A DNA stretch of 64,000 nucleotides, from the NCBI GenBank assembly GCA_965243625.1, contig CBDEVI010000002.1, positions 2,604,001-2,668,000 on the forward strand, given 5' to 3'. Positions 48,944-57,640 of this stretch are shown here, piece by piece (the first letter of the stretch is position 1; every line of letters starts with the position of its first letter). Under the pieces are notes generated by a model. The model saw only the letters and a list, made by a program, of their open reading frames with translations. It ran no database searches and had not been told where the DNA came from. The translations under genes were made by a program, and so were the position numbers. This DNA comes from JAJECS01 sp965243625. Its GTDB lineage: Bacteria > Chloroflexota > UBA11872.

Positions 48944-51900
48944 CTACTGACTCGCGGCGCTACCGGGAGGGGCCGCCGGGTTGTAGGTCAGAGCGAAGAG
49001 CCTCCCCGACAGCCACTGGCGGAATGACGCGTCGTCGCTGAACTGCTTGAAGAACTCGGTGTGGTCGGCAATCAGGTCGTTCATCGCGCGCTGCAAGGCT
49101 CGGTCGTGCTCGATGCGCGCGTTCTGAGCGTCGGAGTTGGCGATGGCGTTCTGATACGCCTGATCGGCGGCAACCTTCGCCGGCAGCTCCTCCGAGATGA
49201 GCCGCTCGATCTTGTCCTGGTCGTTCCACTCGATATCCCCGTAGAGGTCGTTGAACTCCCTGATGATGTTGGAGAGCCGGTCCAGCTCCGGTTCCGTCAG
49301 GTGCCCGCCGCCTTCGGTCGGTACCGGATCGATTTCCGCGTCTTCGTCGGGCAGCTGAATGTCCCGCACCGCCCGCTTCTCCACCCGGTAGCTGTCCATG
49401 TCGATGGCTTCCAGAATCCCCTTCGACAGGTCGTTCTCCTCGGGCGCCGGCAGCTTGGGAACCAGGAACGTCAGGAAGATGGAGAGCTTCTCCCACTCGG
49501 CGTAGGTGTAGGGCAGGATCGCCGCCAGGAACCCATAGGCCCGCAGGAATGCCTTCGCCTTGCCCTTGAACTCCACCTGGCCGTCCTCGTCCAGCTCCTC
49601 GAGATAGACGGCCACGCAGGCATCCAAAATCGGGTCAAGGCGGTCGCGTTCGGCGCCCTTCAGATAGCGCTCGACCAGCTCGTCGATCTGCCCCTGGCCG
49701 TAGACCTGCTGCCCGTCGAGCGCCGCCTTGAGGTCGTGCAGCTTGTCGGCATCGGTCTCCTCCGCGAGCACCGTGGTCCGGTAGTAGTCGGCAAAGGCCG
49801 CCTGGATCGTGTCGGCGTCGTTCGTGAAGTCCAGCACGAAGGCGTCGTGCTTCTTGGGGTGCGCCCGGTTCAGCCGCGAGAGCGTCTGCACCGCCTTGAC
49901 GCTGGACAGAATCTTGTCCACGTACATCGTGTGCAGCAGCGGCTCGTCGTAGCCCGTCTGAAACTTGTCGGCGCAGACCAGGAAGCGATACGGCTCCTCC
50001 TGGATGCGCTCGGCGATCAAGTTCGATGAGAAGCCGTTCAGCGACGCCTCGGTGACCGTCGCCCCGTTGTGCTCGCGCTCGCCGGAGAAGGCGACGATGG
50101 CTTCGTAGGGGCTGTTACGCGCCGTCAGGTAGGTCCGGATGGCGTGGTAGTAGCTGATGGCGCGCGCGACGCTGCCGGTCACCACCATGGCGCGCGCCTG
50201 CCCGCCGATCTTCTGCAAGCCGGCCACCTGCTCGTGAAAGTGGTCCACCATGATCTCGGCCTTGAGGCGGATGGCGTGGTCGTGGTCCTCCACGTAACGC
50301 CGCAGCTTCTTCCCGGCCCGCTTGGCGTCGAACTCCGGGTCGCCCTCCACCGTCTTGACCAGCCGGTAGTAGCTGTTCACCGGCGTGTAGTGCGCCAGCA
50401 CGTCGATGATGAACCCCTCCTGGATCGCCTGCTTCATGGTGTAGGCGTGGAAGGGCGCGTGCCGGGTGTGCTCGCCGTCGGGAACGGGCGTGCCGAAGAT
50501 CTCCAGCGTCTTGTTCTTGGGCGTCGCGGTGAAGGCGAAGTAGCTGGCGTTGGACAGCAGCTTCTTGCTCTCCATGATCCGGTTGATCTTGTCCTCGGTG
50601 GTCTCCTCGTCCTCCTCCGCGCCCGCCTGCCCCAGCGCCATGGACACCGCCGCCGAGGTGCGCCCGCCCTGGCTCGAATGCGCCTCGTCAATGATGATCG
50701 CGAAGGTGCGCTCCCGGTGCTCGTTGCCGATCGCGTCCAGGATGTGCGGAAACTTCTGCACCGTGGTGATGACGATGCGCTTGCCCTCCTGGAGCAGGCG
50801 CCGCAGACGGTCCGACCGCTCGGCATGGCCCACCACCGAGCCCACCTGCGCGAACTGCCTGATGGTGTCCCGGATCTGCTTGTCCAGCACCTTCCGGTCA
50901 GTCACCACGATCACGGAATCGAACAGCGTCCGGCCGTCCGGCTCCAGTCCGATCAGCTGGTGCGCCAGCCAGGCGATGGAGTTGGACTTGCCGCTGCCCG
51001 CCGAGTGCTGAATCAAATACTTGTGGCCGACCTCCCGGCTCGACGCGTCGGCCAATAGCTTCCGCACCACGTCCAGCTGGTGGTACCGCGGCCAAATCTG
51101 ATCCCGCTTCTTGCGCCCGGTCTTCGCGTCCTTCGACGCAACGATCTGGGCGTAGTTCTCGATGATGTCCGTCAGCCCGTCGCGCGTGAGCACCTGCTTC
51201 CACAGGTAGTCGGTCTTGAGTCCGTTGGGATTCGGCGGATTGCCCGCGCCGTCGTTCCAGCCGCGGTTGAACGGCAGGAACCATGAGGCCTTGCCCGCGA
51301 GCCGCGTGCAGAACTGCACCTCGTGGTCGTCGACGGCGAAGTGCGCCAGGCAGCGGCCGAGCTCGAACAGCTTCTCGCGCGGGCTGCGGTCCCGCTTGTA
51401 CTGCTCCACCGCGTCGTCCACCGTCTGCTTGGTCAGGCTGTTCTTCAGCTCGAAGGTGGCCACGGGCAGGCCGTTGATGAACAAGCCCACGTCCAGCGAA
51501 AGCTGCGTCTCGTCGCGGCTGTAGCGCAGCTGCCGGGTGACGCTGAAACGGTTCTGCCGGTTGAGGTGCCTGGCCCGCTCGTTTCCCGGCGACGGCGTGC
51601 CGTAGAGCAGGTCGATATGGTGCGGCCCGCGCTTGATCCCCTTGCGCAGCACGTCGATCGTGCCCCGCTTGCTGACTTCGCCCTGCAGGCGGGCCAGGAA
51701 GCGGCGCCGCGTCGGGCCGTCCTCGCCCAGCCGCAGCAATTCCGCGACCTCCGGCTGCGTGGCGTGCAGGAATGTCGCGAGCTGCACCAGGTCCACGCAG
51801 TACTCCCGGTCGTAGTCTCGCGGGTCGCCGCAAGTCCACCCCGCGCCGTAGCCCGCCGGCCGCTCGCCCGTCGCGTCCCCCGCCACATCGCAGTCGCGGC

Positions 51901-51958
51901 CCGTCAGCGCCACGCAAATCAGGCGCTCGAGCCCGCCCTCGCTGGTGTCGGTGGTCAT
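48944..51958 (-). CDS. hsdR: Type I restriction enzyme R subunit
   Basis: A 1004-residue translocase-nuclease. The N-terminal nuclease region contains VATFELKNSLTKQ (ELK of the PD-ExK site). The motor has Walker A HSAGSGKSNS, Walker B IIIDEAHSS, and later helicase motifs FLVCADKFQTGYDEP and VQTLSRLNRAHP. The C-terminal part is helical. It pumps DNA to the assembled HsdMS complex and cleaves at collision. It is the last gene of the operon and overlaps hsdS by four bases (ATGA). Confidence 0.94.
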   Translation of the reverse strand: MTTDTSEGGLERLICVALTGRDCDVAGDATGERPAGYGAGWTCGDPRDYDREYCVDLVQLATFLHATQPEVAELLRLGEDGPTRRRFLARLQGEVSKRGTIDVLRKGIKRGPHHIDLLYGTPSPGNERARHLNRQNRFSVTRQLRYSRDETQLSLDVGLFINGLPVATFELKNSLTKQTVDDAVEQYKRDRSPREKLFELGRCLAHFAVDDHEVQFCTRLAGKASWFLPFNRGWNDGAGNPPNPNGLKTDYLWKQVLTRDGLTDIIENYAQIVASKDAKTGRKKRDQIWPRYHQLDVVRKLLADASSREVGHKYLIQHSAGSGKSNSIAWLAHQLIGLEPDGRTLFDSVIVVTDRKVLDKQIRDTIRQFAQVGSVVGHAERSDRLRRLLQEGKRIVITTVQKFPHILDAIGNEHRERTFAIIIDEAHSSQGGRTSAAVSMALGQAGAEEDEETTEDKINRIMESKKLLSNASYFAFTATPKNKTLEIFGTPVPDGEHTRHAPFHAYTMKQAIQEGFIIDVLAHYTPVNSYYRLVKTVEGDPEFDAKRAGKKLRRYVEDHDHAIRLKAEIMVDHFHEQVAGLQKIGGQARAMVVTGSVARAISYYHAIRTYLTARNSPYEAIVAFSGEREHNGATVTEASLNGFSSNLIAERIQEEPYRFLVCADKFQTGYDEPLLHTMYVDKILSSVKAVQTLSRLNRAHPKKHDAFVLDFTNDADTIQAAFADYYRTTVLAEETDADKLHDLKAALDGQQVYGQGQIDELVERYLKGAERDRLDPILDACVAVYLEELDEDGQVEFKGKAKAFLRAYGFLAAILPYTYAEWEKLSIFLTFLVPKLPAPEENDLSKGILEAIDMDSYRVEKRAVRDIQLPDEDAEIDPVPTEGGGHLTEPELDRLSNIIREFNDLYGDIEWNDQDKIERLISEELPAKVAADQAYQNAIANSDAQNARIEHDRALQRAMNDLIADHTEFFKQFSDDASFRQWLSGRLFALTYNPAAPPGSAASQ

Positions 51959-53382
51959 GAGATCGACAAGGTTTCCTGGGGAGAGTCGGTCACCCTCAGG
52001 CCATCCGCCTTAGCCCCGTCCACCTCCTCGGGCTCGTCCGGCAACCCCGCCGCCGCCTCGCGCACGTCCAGCTTGCCCGTCACCACGTCCGCGATCAGCC
52101 GCGTGCGGTATTCCTCGATCAGTTCGATCTGGCGGTGGGTGCGGGCGATGGCGGCGTCGATTTCGGACGTGGCTTTGTCGAGGTATTCGACGATGGCGGC
52201 TTGCTCGACAACTGGAGGGAGCACAACGGCGATTCGCTCCATCGCACTCATTGAAAGGTTGGGCTGAGTACCGTATGACCACGAATCCTGAACCTGCTGT
52301 TGCACATAGCTAGATTGCAGGACTGCGTACAGAAGACGAGGAAGCGCCTTCTGCGGATCGACGCGAATGAGTGCCAGTGGAGACCAAACACTGAACTCAT
52401 CGTCCGTATCAACGATGGCAATTTTCCCAGTTGTAGCTCCCGACTTGCACATAAAGATGTCGTCGCGCTGGGGCCGGCACTTGCGGCAATAGATCTCGTG
52501 CTGCTCGAATGAAATCCAGCCTCGACGCCGACTAAAGTCCAAACGCCCTCCCACCATCGACTCGGCCGACATAAAGGAAATGCCGCTGTCGAGAAACTCC
52601 GGTGTTTCGTGAGGGCCGTCGGTAATCTTCGTTGAAACCCATCGCTTCAATGGAAGTGTTGCCCAATGCTCCGGCACGTCGCCGAGCCACTCGACGCCGG
52701 AGGGCTTGAGCGGGACGCTGGAGTCCAGGCCCCGGGTCACGGCCTGGTTGATGACCGCCTGCTTCTCCTCCTCCAGCAGCCCAATCACCTTCCGCTTCGC
52801 CCCCACATACCGCCGAATCCGCCGGTCCGCATGGTCCAGATAGCGGACGATGGCGCGCTGTTCGGCAAGAGGGGGCACTGGCAGCCAAAGGCATTTCAGT
52901 TGGCTGCTATAGATGTGCATGATGGTGATGCCCCGACCCATCAAGGACTTCTGAGTTTGGGCGGCAGGGCAGTCCAACGCGTAGCCTGTGAATCTTGCGT
53001 CCATCGGGGTCGTTGGCCGAAATATGATCAAGTCCCCACCACAGACGACTTCCGTGTCCATTAGGTTGACTGCGGACTTGCCAATTTCATCTATAGTCTC
53101 ACCCGACGCGGGAAAGAGAACATCGCCCATGTCGATTGGTGTGTATGCACTGGCCCTCGTGGGCGAAACATAGCTCCGTGTCTGTCGAATGAATCGCGTG
53201 TGAGTTGTGTAGAGATCGCCGTACCGAACACACGGTACGCCGTCCGCCACCTCGTCATCCTTCGTACCGCCGGAGCCCTTGAAGAGAACCCCCAGCCTTC
53301 CGAGTTGGGCTACCCTCCAATGCGCTGGAACATCACCGAGCCACCGAATCCCCGACGCGACGTATCCGGGATACTCCCGCAC
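51955..53382 (-). CDS. hsdS: Type I RM specificity subunit
   Basis: A 475-residue protein with two target-recognition domains (about 10-180 and 225-400). Each begins with the W-L-G-D-V-P-x-H-W element: IRWLGDVPAHWRVAQLG and VEWLGDVPEHWATLPLK. Conserved helices follow each TRD, for example LPPVVEQAAIVEYLDKATSEIDAAI. Both TRDs appear intact, giving a bipartite target. The local base composition is lower in GC than hsdM and hsdR, common for TRDs. It starts eight bases after the KAP NTPase stop. Confidence 0.92.
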   Translation of the reverse strand: MREYPGYVASGIRWLGDVPAHWRVAQLGRLGVLFKGSGGTKDDEVADGVPCVRYGDLYTTHTRFIRQTRSYVSPTRASAYTPIDMGDVLFPASGETIDEIGKSAVNLMDTEVVCGGDLIIFRPTTPMDARFTGYALDCPAAQTQKSLMGRGITIMHIYSSQLKCLWLPVPPLAEQRAIVRYLDHADRRIRRYVGAKRKVIGLLEEEKQAVINQAVTRGLDSSVPLKPSGVEWLGDVPEHWATLPLKRWVSTKITDGPHETPEFLDSGISFMSAESMVGGRLDFSRRRGWISFEQHEIYCRKCRPQRDDIFMCKSGATTGKIAIVDTDDEFSVWSPLALIRVDPQKALPRLLYAVLQSSYVQQQVQDSWSYGTQPNLSMSAMERIAVVLPPVVEQAAIVEYLDKATSEIDAAIARTHRQIELIEEYRTRLIADVVTGKLDVREAAAGLPDEPEEVDGAKADGLRVTDSPQETLSIS

Positions 53383-53390
53383 CTCCTTGT

Positions 53391-54848
53391 CTACCTTCGC
53401 AATACCCGCTGATGGAGGTCAATCAGTGAGGCCATATACCTGATGATATCTCCGGCACCCCAATAGTGATTGGACATGGCCAATGATACTGCGGTTCGCC
53501 GAACTCCAGCTATCCGTGCTTGATCGCCAGACTTGACCCTCTTGGACACACACTCAGGGTCGGCCAGCTCGTCGCCTTCGGCAAGCGCCTTGAGCTGATC
53601 CAGAATTCTGGCTGTTCCACGAGGATGTGAGGTACTTACATCCTCTGCAAAGTACAGGTGCGCCTCAACAAAATCAAGACTCTCGCGTTCGACTTCAGTT
53701 ACTTGATCGGATGAGAAGAACTCATCGGTATAATCAATTATTTCGCTTGCGAGACATTTGTGCTGAACAAAGCTATAGTATAAATCACGATTCGTAAGTT
53801 TGATAGGTATAAGAAGTCCAAGGATGATAGGATACATATAGCTTCCCGTGGCTACGTTCTTCGCCACGAGAGCAAGAGACGCAACGCAGTGTTCGATATC
53901 ACGGAGAGACAATCCGAATCGCGACCAGATTTTCGGAAAGTGATCACGTAAAGCTCGATACTCCTCGGCGTGGACGTTGTTGTTCGCCTCAGAGGCAAGG
54001 TCCGAGAAGAAATCTTGTAAGAGAAATTTATCCATCATATGTCTGCAATACGTCGCACCGTCGACTTCCGGGAGTGCAAATTCGATGTCGAAGAATCGGC
54101 GGAGATAGGCGTCTGAATCGATTTCTCCATAGATCGAATGAAGTGATCGGGCGAGTTCGGTACGGTTGACTCCGAAGACGAACACCATGTGTTCTATGTC
54201 GAAGATGTGCTTGACTTTTTCGAGGAGCTCGATGGCGAACGTGGGTCGGCATCGATCGAGTTCGTCGATGATGAAGACGAGGGGATGGGAAGTCTCGGCG
54301 GTCACGGCTGCGGAGAGACGCTCCAAAGCGTCCTTCAGTTGATCCTTGGCGCGTCGCTGTTCGAGATACTTGTCTAGGAGCGAGGACGAATCGAGGTGGC
54401 TAAGGTCGACAGTGACGCCGGTCGTGAGTTTCAGTACGGTCAGGGCTGTTTGGCGAAGTACAGGGATGGCGTTTTCGATGGCGACACTGGTAAGGCGATT
54501 TAGACGAGGCTTGGTGAGATATTCGTCCAGCTGACCAAGGATCGCCAGCAACGGATCGTCGCAAAAGTCATCCTCCCAGGCGTTGAAATAGATTGCTTGA
54601 AATCCCTGGGATTCCAAATCCTGTTGCCAGCGTTGCAAGAGGAACGTCTTCCCGGTGCCCCAATATCCATGGATGCTTATCGTGAATGGATGAGACTGTG
54701 TGCGGATTAGATTAGTGAGGGTCTGAGCTAATTCTTGTCGGTCGAGGACATCGTCATTCCAAGGCTCGTCGGGAGAAACGGGTTCGTGAGGGAGCTTGAG
54801 ATTGACTGACGCCCGATCTGGCGCGGGGGTGTCGTTAGCGTCAGCCAC
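53391..54848 (-). CDS. KAP-family P-loop NTPase inside the Type I RM operon
   Basis: A 485-residue STAND/KAP-like ATPase: Walker A GYWGTGKTFLL at residues 61-71, IYFNAWEDDF soon after, Walker B VFIIDELDRC, then MVFVFGVNRTELARS and a YLRRFFDIEF sensor region. The C-terminal half is helical and unassigned. KAP NTPases act as molecular switches and recur in defence loci. The GTG start overlaps hsdM by eight bases and hsdS follows after eight bases, so it is embedded in the operon. The gene is far AT-richer than its neighbours (20 G+C in 53761-53820), a sign of recent transfer. Confidence 0.83.
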   Translation of the reverse strand: MADANDTPAPDRASVNLKLPHEPVSPDEPWNDDVLDRQELAQTLTNLIRTQSHPFTISIHGYWGTGKTFLLQRWQQDLESQGFQAIYFNAWEDDFCDDPLLAILGQLDEYLTKPRLNRLTSVAIENAIPVLRQTALTVLKLTTGVTVDLSHLDSSSLLDKYLEQRRAKDQLKDALERLSAAVTAETSHPLVFIIDELDRCRPTFAIELLEKVKHIFDIEHMVFVFGVNRTELARSLHSIYGEIDSDAYLRRFFDIEFALPEVDGATYCRHMMDKFLLQDFFSDLASEANNNVHAEEYRALRDHFPKIWSRFGLSLRDIEHCVASLALVAKNVATGSYMYPIILGLLIPIKLTNRDLYYSFVQHKCLASEIIDYTDEFFSSDQVTEVERESLDFVEAHLYFAEDVSTSHPRGTARILDQLKALAEGDELADPECVSKRVKSGDQARIAGVRRTAVSLAMSNHYWGAGDIIRYMASLIDLHQRVLRR

Positions 54849-56808
54849 GGACGGGCTCTCCGAGGATCGCGGGCAATAGGTCTTGGGTCGCCGTCTCGAC
54901 GGCCATGATGTCTGCCCGAATCTCGTCCAACGTCCGTAGCGGCTGGGGCTTGTAGAAGTAGCGGGTGAAGCTGATCTCGTAGCCGGTCTTGACGCTCGCG
55001 GGCAGGTACCAGGCGTCGGGCGCGTAGGGCAGCACCTCGCGGCGCAGGAATGCCTCGATGCCGCCCTCCTCGGTGAGGGGGATCTGCTCGGTGTCGCGCA
55101 GATCGGTGTCCGGCTCGTACTCCACCACGGCGGGCCTGCCCGCGACGGTGGCCGGGAACAGCCCGCGCAGCGGGTCCGGCTCCATGCCCCGCTTGTGGAC
55201 CTTCTTGATGATCGGCGGCGCGGTCTCGGAGCGGTCGGCCGTCTCCTTGAGCTCCTTGATCTCCTTGGCCTTGTAGGCCCGCTCGGGATCGATCCCTTCC
55301 AGCCGCAGCGGACGCTCGACGGTGACCTTCCAGTAGCCGAAGGCCTCGTTGGGGAAGATCTTCGACTGCTCCGTCTCCTCGAAGTCGAGAAAGGCGTCGC
55401 AGATGCGCTGGACGTCCGCTTCCGACAGCGTGCAGTTCTTGGCGCCCAAGTTCTTGCGCAGCGGCTCGAACCACTGGGTGGCGTCGATGAGCTGCACCTT
55501 GCCCCGCCGGTGCGGCGGCTTGCGGTTGCTCAGAACCCAGATATACGTCGCGATGCCGGTGTTGTAGAACATGTTCAGCGGCAGGGCGACGATGGCTTCC
55601 AGCCAGTCGTTCTCGATGATCCAGCGGCGGATGTTGCTCTCGCCCTGCCCCGCGTCGCCGGTGAAGAGCGAGCTACCGTTGTGCACCTCGGCGATGCGGC
55701 TCCCCAGCGGCGTGTCCCGCTTCATCTTGCTGAGCATGTTGGCTAGGAACATCATCTGGCCGTCGCTGGAGCGGGTGATCAGCGAGTGGTCCGGGTCGCC
55801 ATCGTGCTCCACCAGGAACCGCCGGTCCGTGAGGCCCGACTTGCCGCCCATGCGCTCCAGGTCGATCTTCCACTTCTTGCCGTAGGGCGGATTGGAGAGC
55901 ATGAAATCGAACTCGTGGCGTGGGAAGGCGTCGGCGGAGAGGGTGGATCCAAACTGAATGTTGTCGGCCTCGACGCCTTCGCCCTTGAGGATCAGGTCGG
56001 CCTTGCTGATGGCGTAGGTCTCCGGGGTCACCTCTTGGCCAAAGAGGTGAACCGACACCTCCTTGCCGCGCTCGCGGGCCAGCTGCGCCAGCGTCTCCTC
56101 CGCGACCGTCAGCATGCCGCCGGTGCCGCAGGCGCCGTCGTAGACCAGGTAAGTGCCGGATGGGACCTGATCGGCCACCGGCAGAAAGATCAGGCGCGCC
56201 ATGAGCTGCACCACGTCCCGCGGCGTGAAGTGCTCCCCGGCCTCCTCGTTGATCTCCTCGTTGAAGCGCCGGATCAGCTCCTCGAACACCGTGCCCATGC
56301 CGTGGTTGTCCAGGCTCGGCAGACGCACCGAGCCGTCGCCGTTCATCACGGGCCGCGGGCTGAGGTTGATCGAGCTGTCCAGGAACTTCTCGACCAGGAA
56401 GCCCAGCAAATCAGCTTCCACCAGCGTGGGAATCTGGAAATGGAACTTGAATTTGTCGAGTACCTCCTGGACGTTGGGCGAAAAGCCGTAGAGGTAGTTT
56501 TCGAAATCGGCCTTCAGACGCTGCTGCTGGCCGCGGGAGGTCAGGTCGCGGAGCCGGAACGGCGAGGTGTTGTAGAAGGCCTCGCCGGCGGCCTGGCGCA
56601 GGGCGGCCTCCTGGTTGGTGATGCCCGCCGCGTCGAGCGTTTCCTTCATCCGTAGCACGGCGTCCTTGGTTGGCTCCAGGACGGCGTCCAGGCGGCGGAT
56701 GACGGTCATGGGCAGGATGACGTCGCGGTATTTGTTGCGCGGGAAGTGGTCCCGCAGCACGTCGTCCGCGATGCCCCAGATGAAGCTGCTGATATTGAGC
56801 GCGTTCAC
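54841..56808 (-). CDS. hsdM: Type I RM methyltransferase subunit
   Basis: A 655-residue N6-adenine methylase. The N-terminal four-helix domain (NALNISSFIWGIADDVLRDHF) is followed by the SAM loop YDGACGTGGML and the catalytic SNPPYGKKW (NPPY). GTG 56808 starts right at family similarity and has AAGGAG 13 bases upstream. A longer form from GTG 56883 is possible. With HsdS it forms the methylase, and with HsdR the restriction complex. It is the first gene of the hsdM-KAP-hsdS-hsdR operon. Confidence 0.92.
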   Translation of the reverse strand: MNALNISSFIWGIADDVLRDHFPRNKYRDVILPMTVIRRLDAVLEPTKDAVLRMKETLDAAGITNQEAALRQAAGEAFYNTSPFRLRDLTSRGQQQRLKADFENYLYGFSPNVQEVLDKFKFHFQIPTLVEADLLGFLVEKFLDSSINLSPRPVMNGDGSVRLPSLDNHGMGTVFEELIRRFNEEINEEAGEHFTPRDVVQLMARLIFLPVADQVPSGTYLVYDGACGTGGMLTVAEETLAQLARERGKEVSVHLFGQEVTPETYAISKADLILKGEGVEADNIQFGSTLSADAFPRHEFDFMLSNPPYGKKWKIDLERMGGKSGLTDRRFLVEHDGDPDHSLITRSSDGQMMFLANMLSKMKRDTPLGSRIAEVHNGSSLFTGDAGQGESNIRRWIIENDWLEAIVALPLNMFYNTGIATYIWVLSNRKPPHRRGKVQLIDATQWFEPLRKNLGAKNCTLSEADVQRICDAFLDFEETEQSKIFPNEAFGYWKVTVERPLRLEGIDPERAYKAKEIKELKETADRSETAPPIIKKVHKRGMEPDPLRGLFPATVAGRPAVVEYEPDTDLRDTEQIPLTEEGGIEAFLRREVLPYAPDAWYLPASVKTGYEISFTRYFYKPQPLRTLDEIRADIMAVETATQDLLPAILGEPVRG

Positions 56809-56909
56809 TGGCGTCAGTGTGCTCCTTGCCGGGCGCCCCGATGCCGTCGGGTGGGAATCGTTGCAGGGAGCATATGTTGCCACGGGCGGTCGCGGGCGAG
56901 AACGACGGC

Positions 56910-57185
56910 CTACCGCTTCTCGGTCAGCCGTCCGGACAGGTACTTGTGGATCACGCTGGACAGCAGCGTCTGATAGGGAATGCCTTCTTCGCGGGCCCGG
57001 GCGTGCGCGAGGTTGAAGTCGCGCTCGGTTACGCGCAGGTTCACGCGCTTGGTCTTGTTGAAGGTTTGGCGCGCCGCCTCACGCGCTGCTTGGATTTCGT
57101 CCTCGAGGTTAGGAACGGAGCGCAACTCGCCCCGCTCGAATCGATCGAGGATGTCCCGCTCTTCGGCGCTCAGCCTATCGGTCAC
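56910..57185 (-). CDS. CopG/BrnA-like antitoxin
   Basis: A 91-residue protein: an acidic N-terminal half (RLSAEERDILDRFERGELRSVPNLEDE) then an RHH-type DNA-binding half (RVNLRVTERDFNLAHARAREEGIPYQTLLSSVIHKYLSGRL), the CopG antitoxin arrangement. The GTG start at 57185 overlaps the toxin stop (GTGA). It lies about 100 bases before hsdM on the same strand, so toxin-antitoxin and RM expression may be linked. Confidence 0.8.
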   Translation of the reverse strand: MTDRLSAEERDILDRFERGELRSVPNLEDEIQAAREAARQTFNKTKRVNLRVTERDFNLAHARAREEGIPYQTLLSSVIHKYLSGRLTEKR

Positions 57186-57469
57186 GATGACCGTCTCCTC
57201 CCGTAATCTCGCGTAGCCTTCCGGCTGGGAATGATTGTCTTTAGGAAGCGAGTGCCGTCGGCCTGCATGACGTATGGCACGAGATAGACGTACGCGTCGA
57301 TGTCCACGACGTAAATCAGCTGCCCCGGGTAGCGATCCTGGTTCCGGTGCTCCAGCACGTCTTTCAATCCACCTTGCTCGATGGCGGCGACCACGATCTC
57401 GAATGAGACGCCCCGCTGCTCGATCAGCTGTTGATTCTTCTCCGTGCTCCAATCGAAGCCGGCGCTCAT
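57182..57469 (-). CDS. BrnT-like (RelE-fold) toxin
   Basis: A 95-residue protein: FDWSTEKNQQLIEQRGVSFEIVVAAIEQGG, then NQDRYPGQLIYVVDIDAYVYLVPYV and TIIPSRKATRDYG. The K-x-x-x-L-x-x-x-R-G-V-S-F-E start and the closing SRKATRDY fit the BrnT/RelE-like RNase family. It is encoded before its antitoxin with a four-base overlap. Confidence 0.8.
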   Translation of the reverse strand: MSAGFDWSTEKNQQLIEQRGVSFEIVVAAIEQGGLKDVLEHRNQDRYPGQLIYVVDIDAYVYLVPYVMQADGTRFLKTIIPSRKATRDYGRRRSS

Positions 57470-57475
57470 GCGCTA

Positions 57476-57504
57476 ATCATTGCACGATGTGTGCACTTTG
57501 GCAA
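57476..57504 (-). promoter_or_regulatory. Toxin-antitoxin promoter with palindromic operator
   Basis: Minus strand: TTGCCA (57504-57499), 17 bases, AATGAT (57481-57476). The spacer contains TGCAC-ACATC-GTGCA (57495-57481). Initiation would fall at or near the toxin ATG (57469), implying a leaderless message. Confidence 0.45.
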
Positions 57505-57640
57505 CACCACGGCTGGCTCAACCATTGACTCCCGCGCTGCGAAACCAGAGCTCCCTGGGTCGCGCTGACGGATGTTTTCGTTCAATTAGAAAAAATGTTA
57601 GCTTACTCAATACTGCCCCGTCTCCAATGCTGAGTACTTC

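Noticed and set aside
50069..51058. Long plus-strand frames opposite hsdR
   Set aside because: Shadow frames created by GC-rich codon structure; hsdR motifs are unambiguous.
57540..57640. Promoter for the MFS gene in the AT-rich stretch
   Set aside because: Several weak -10-like strings but no convincing pair of boxes at proper spacing.
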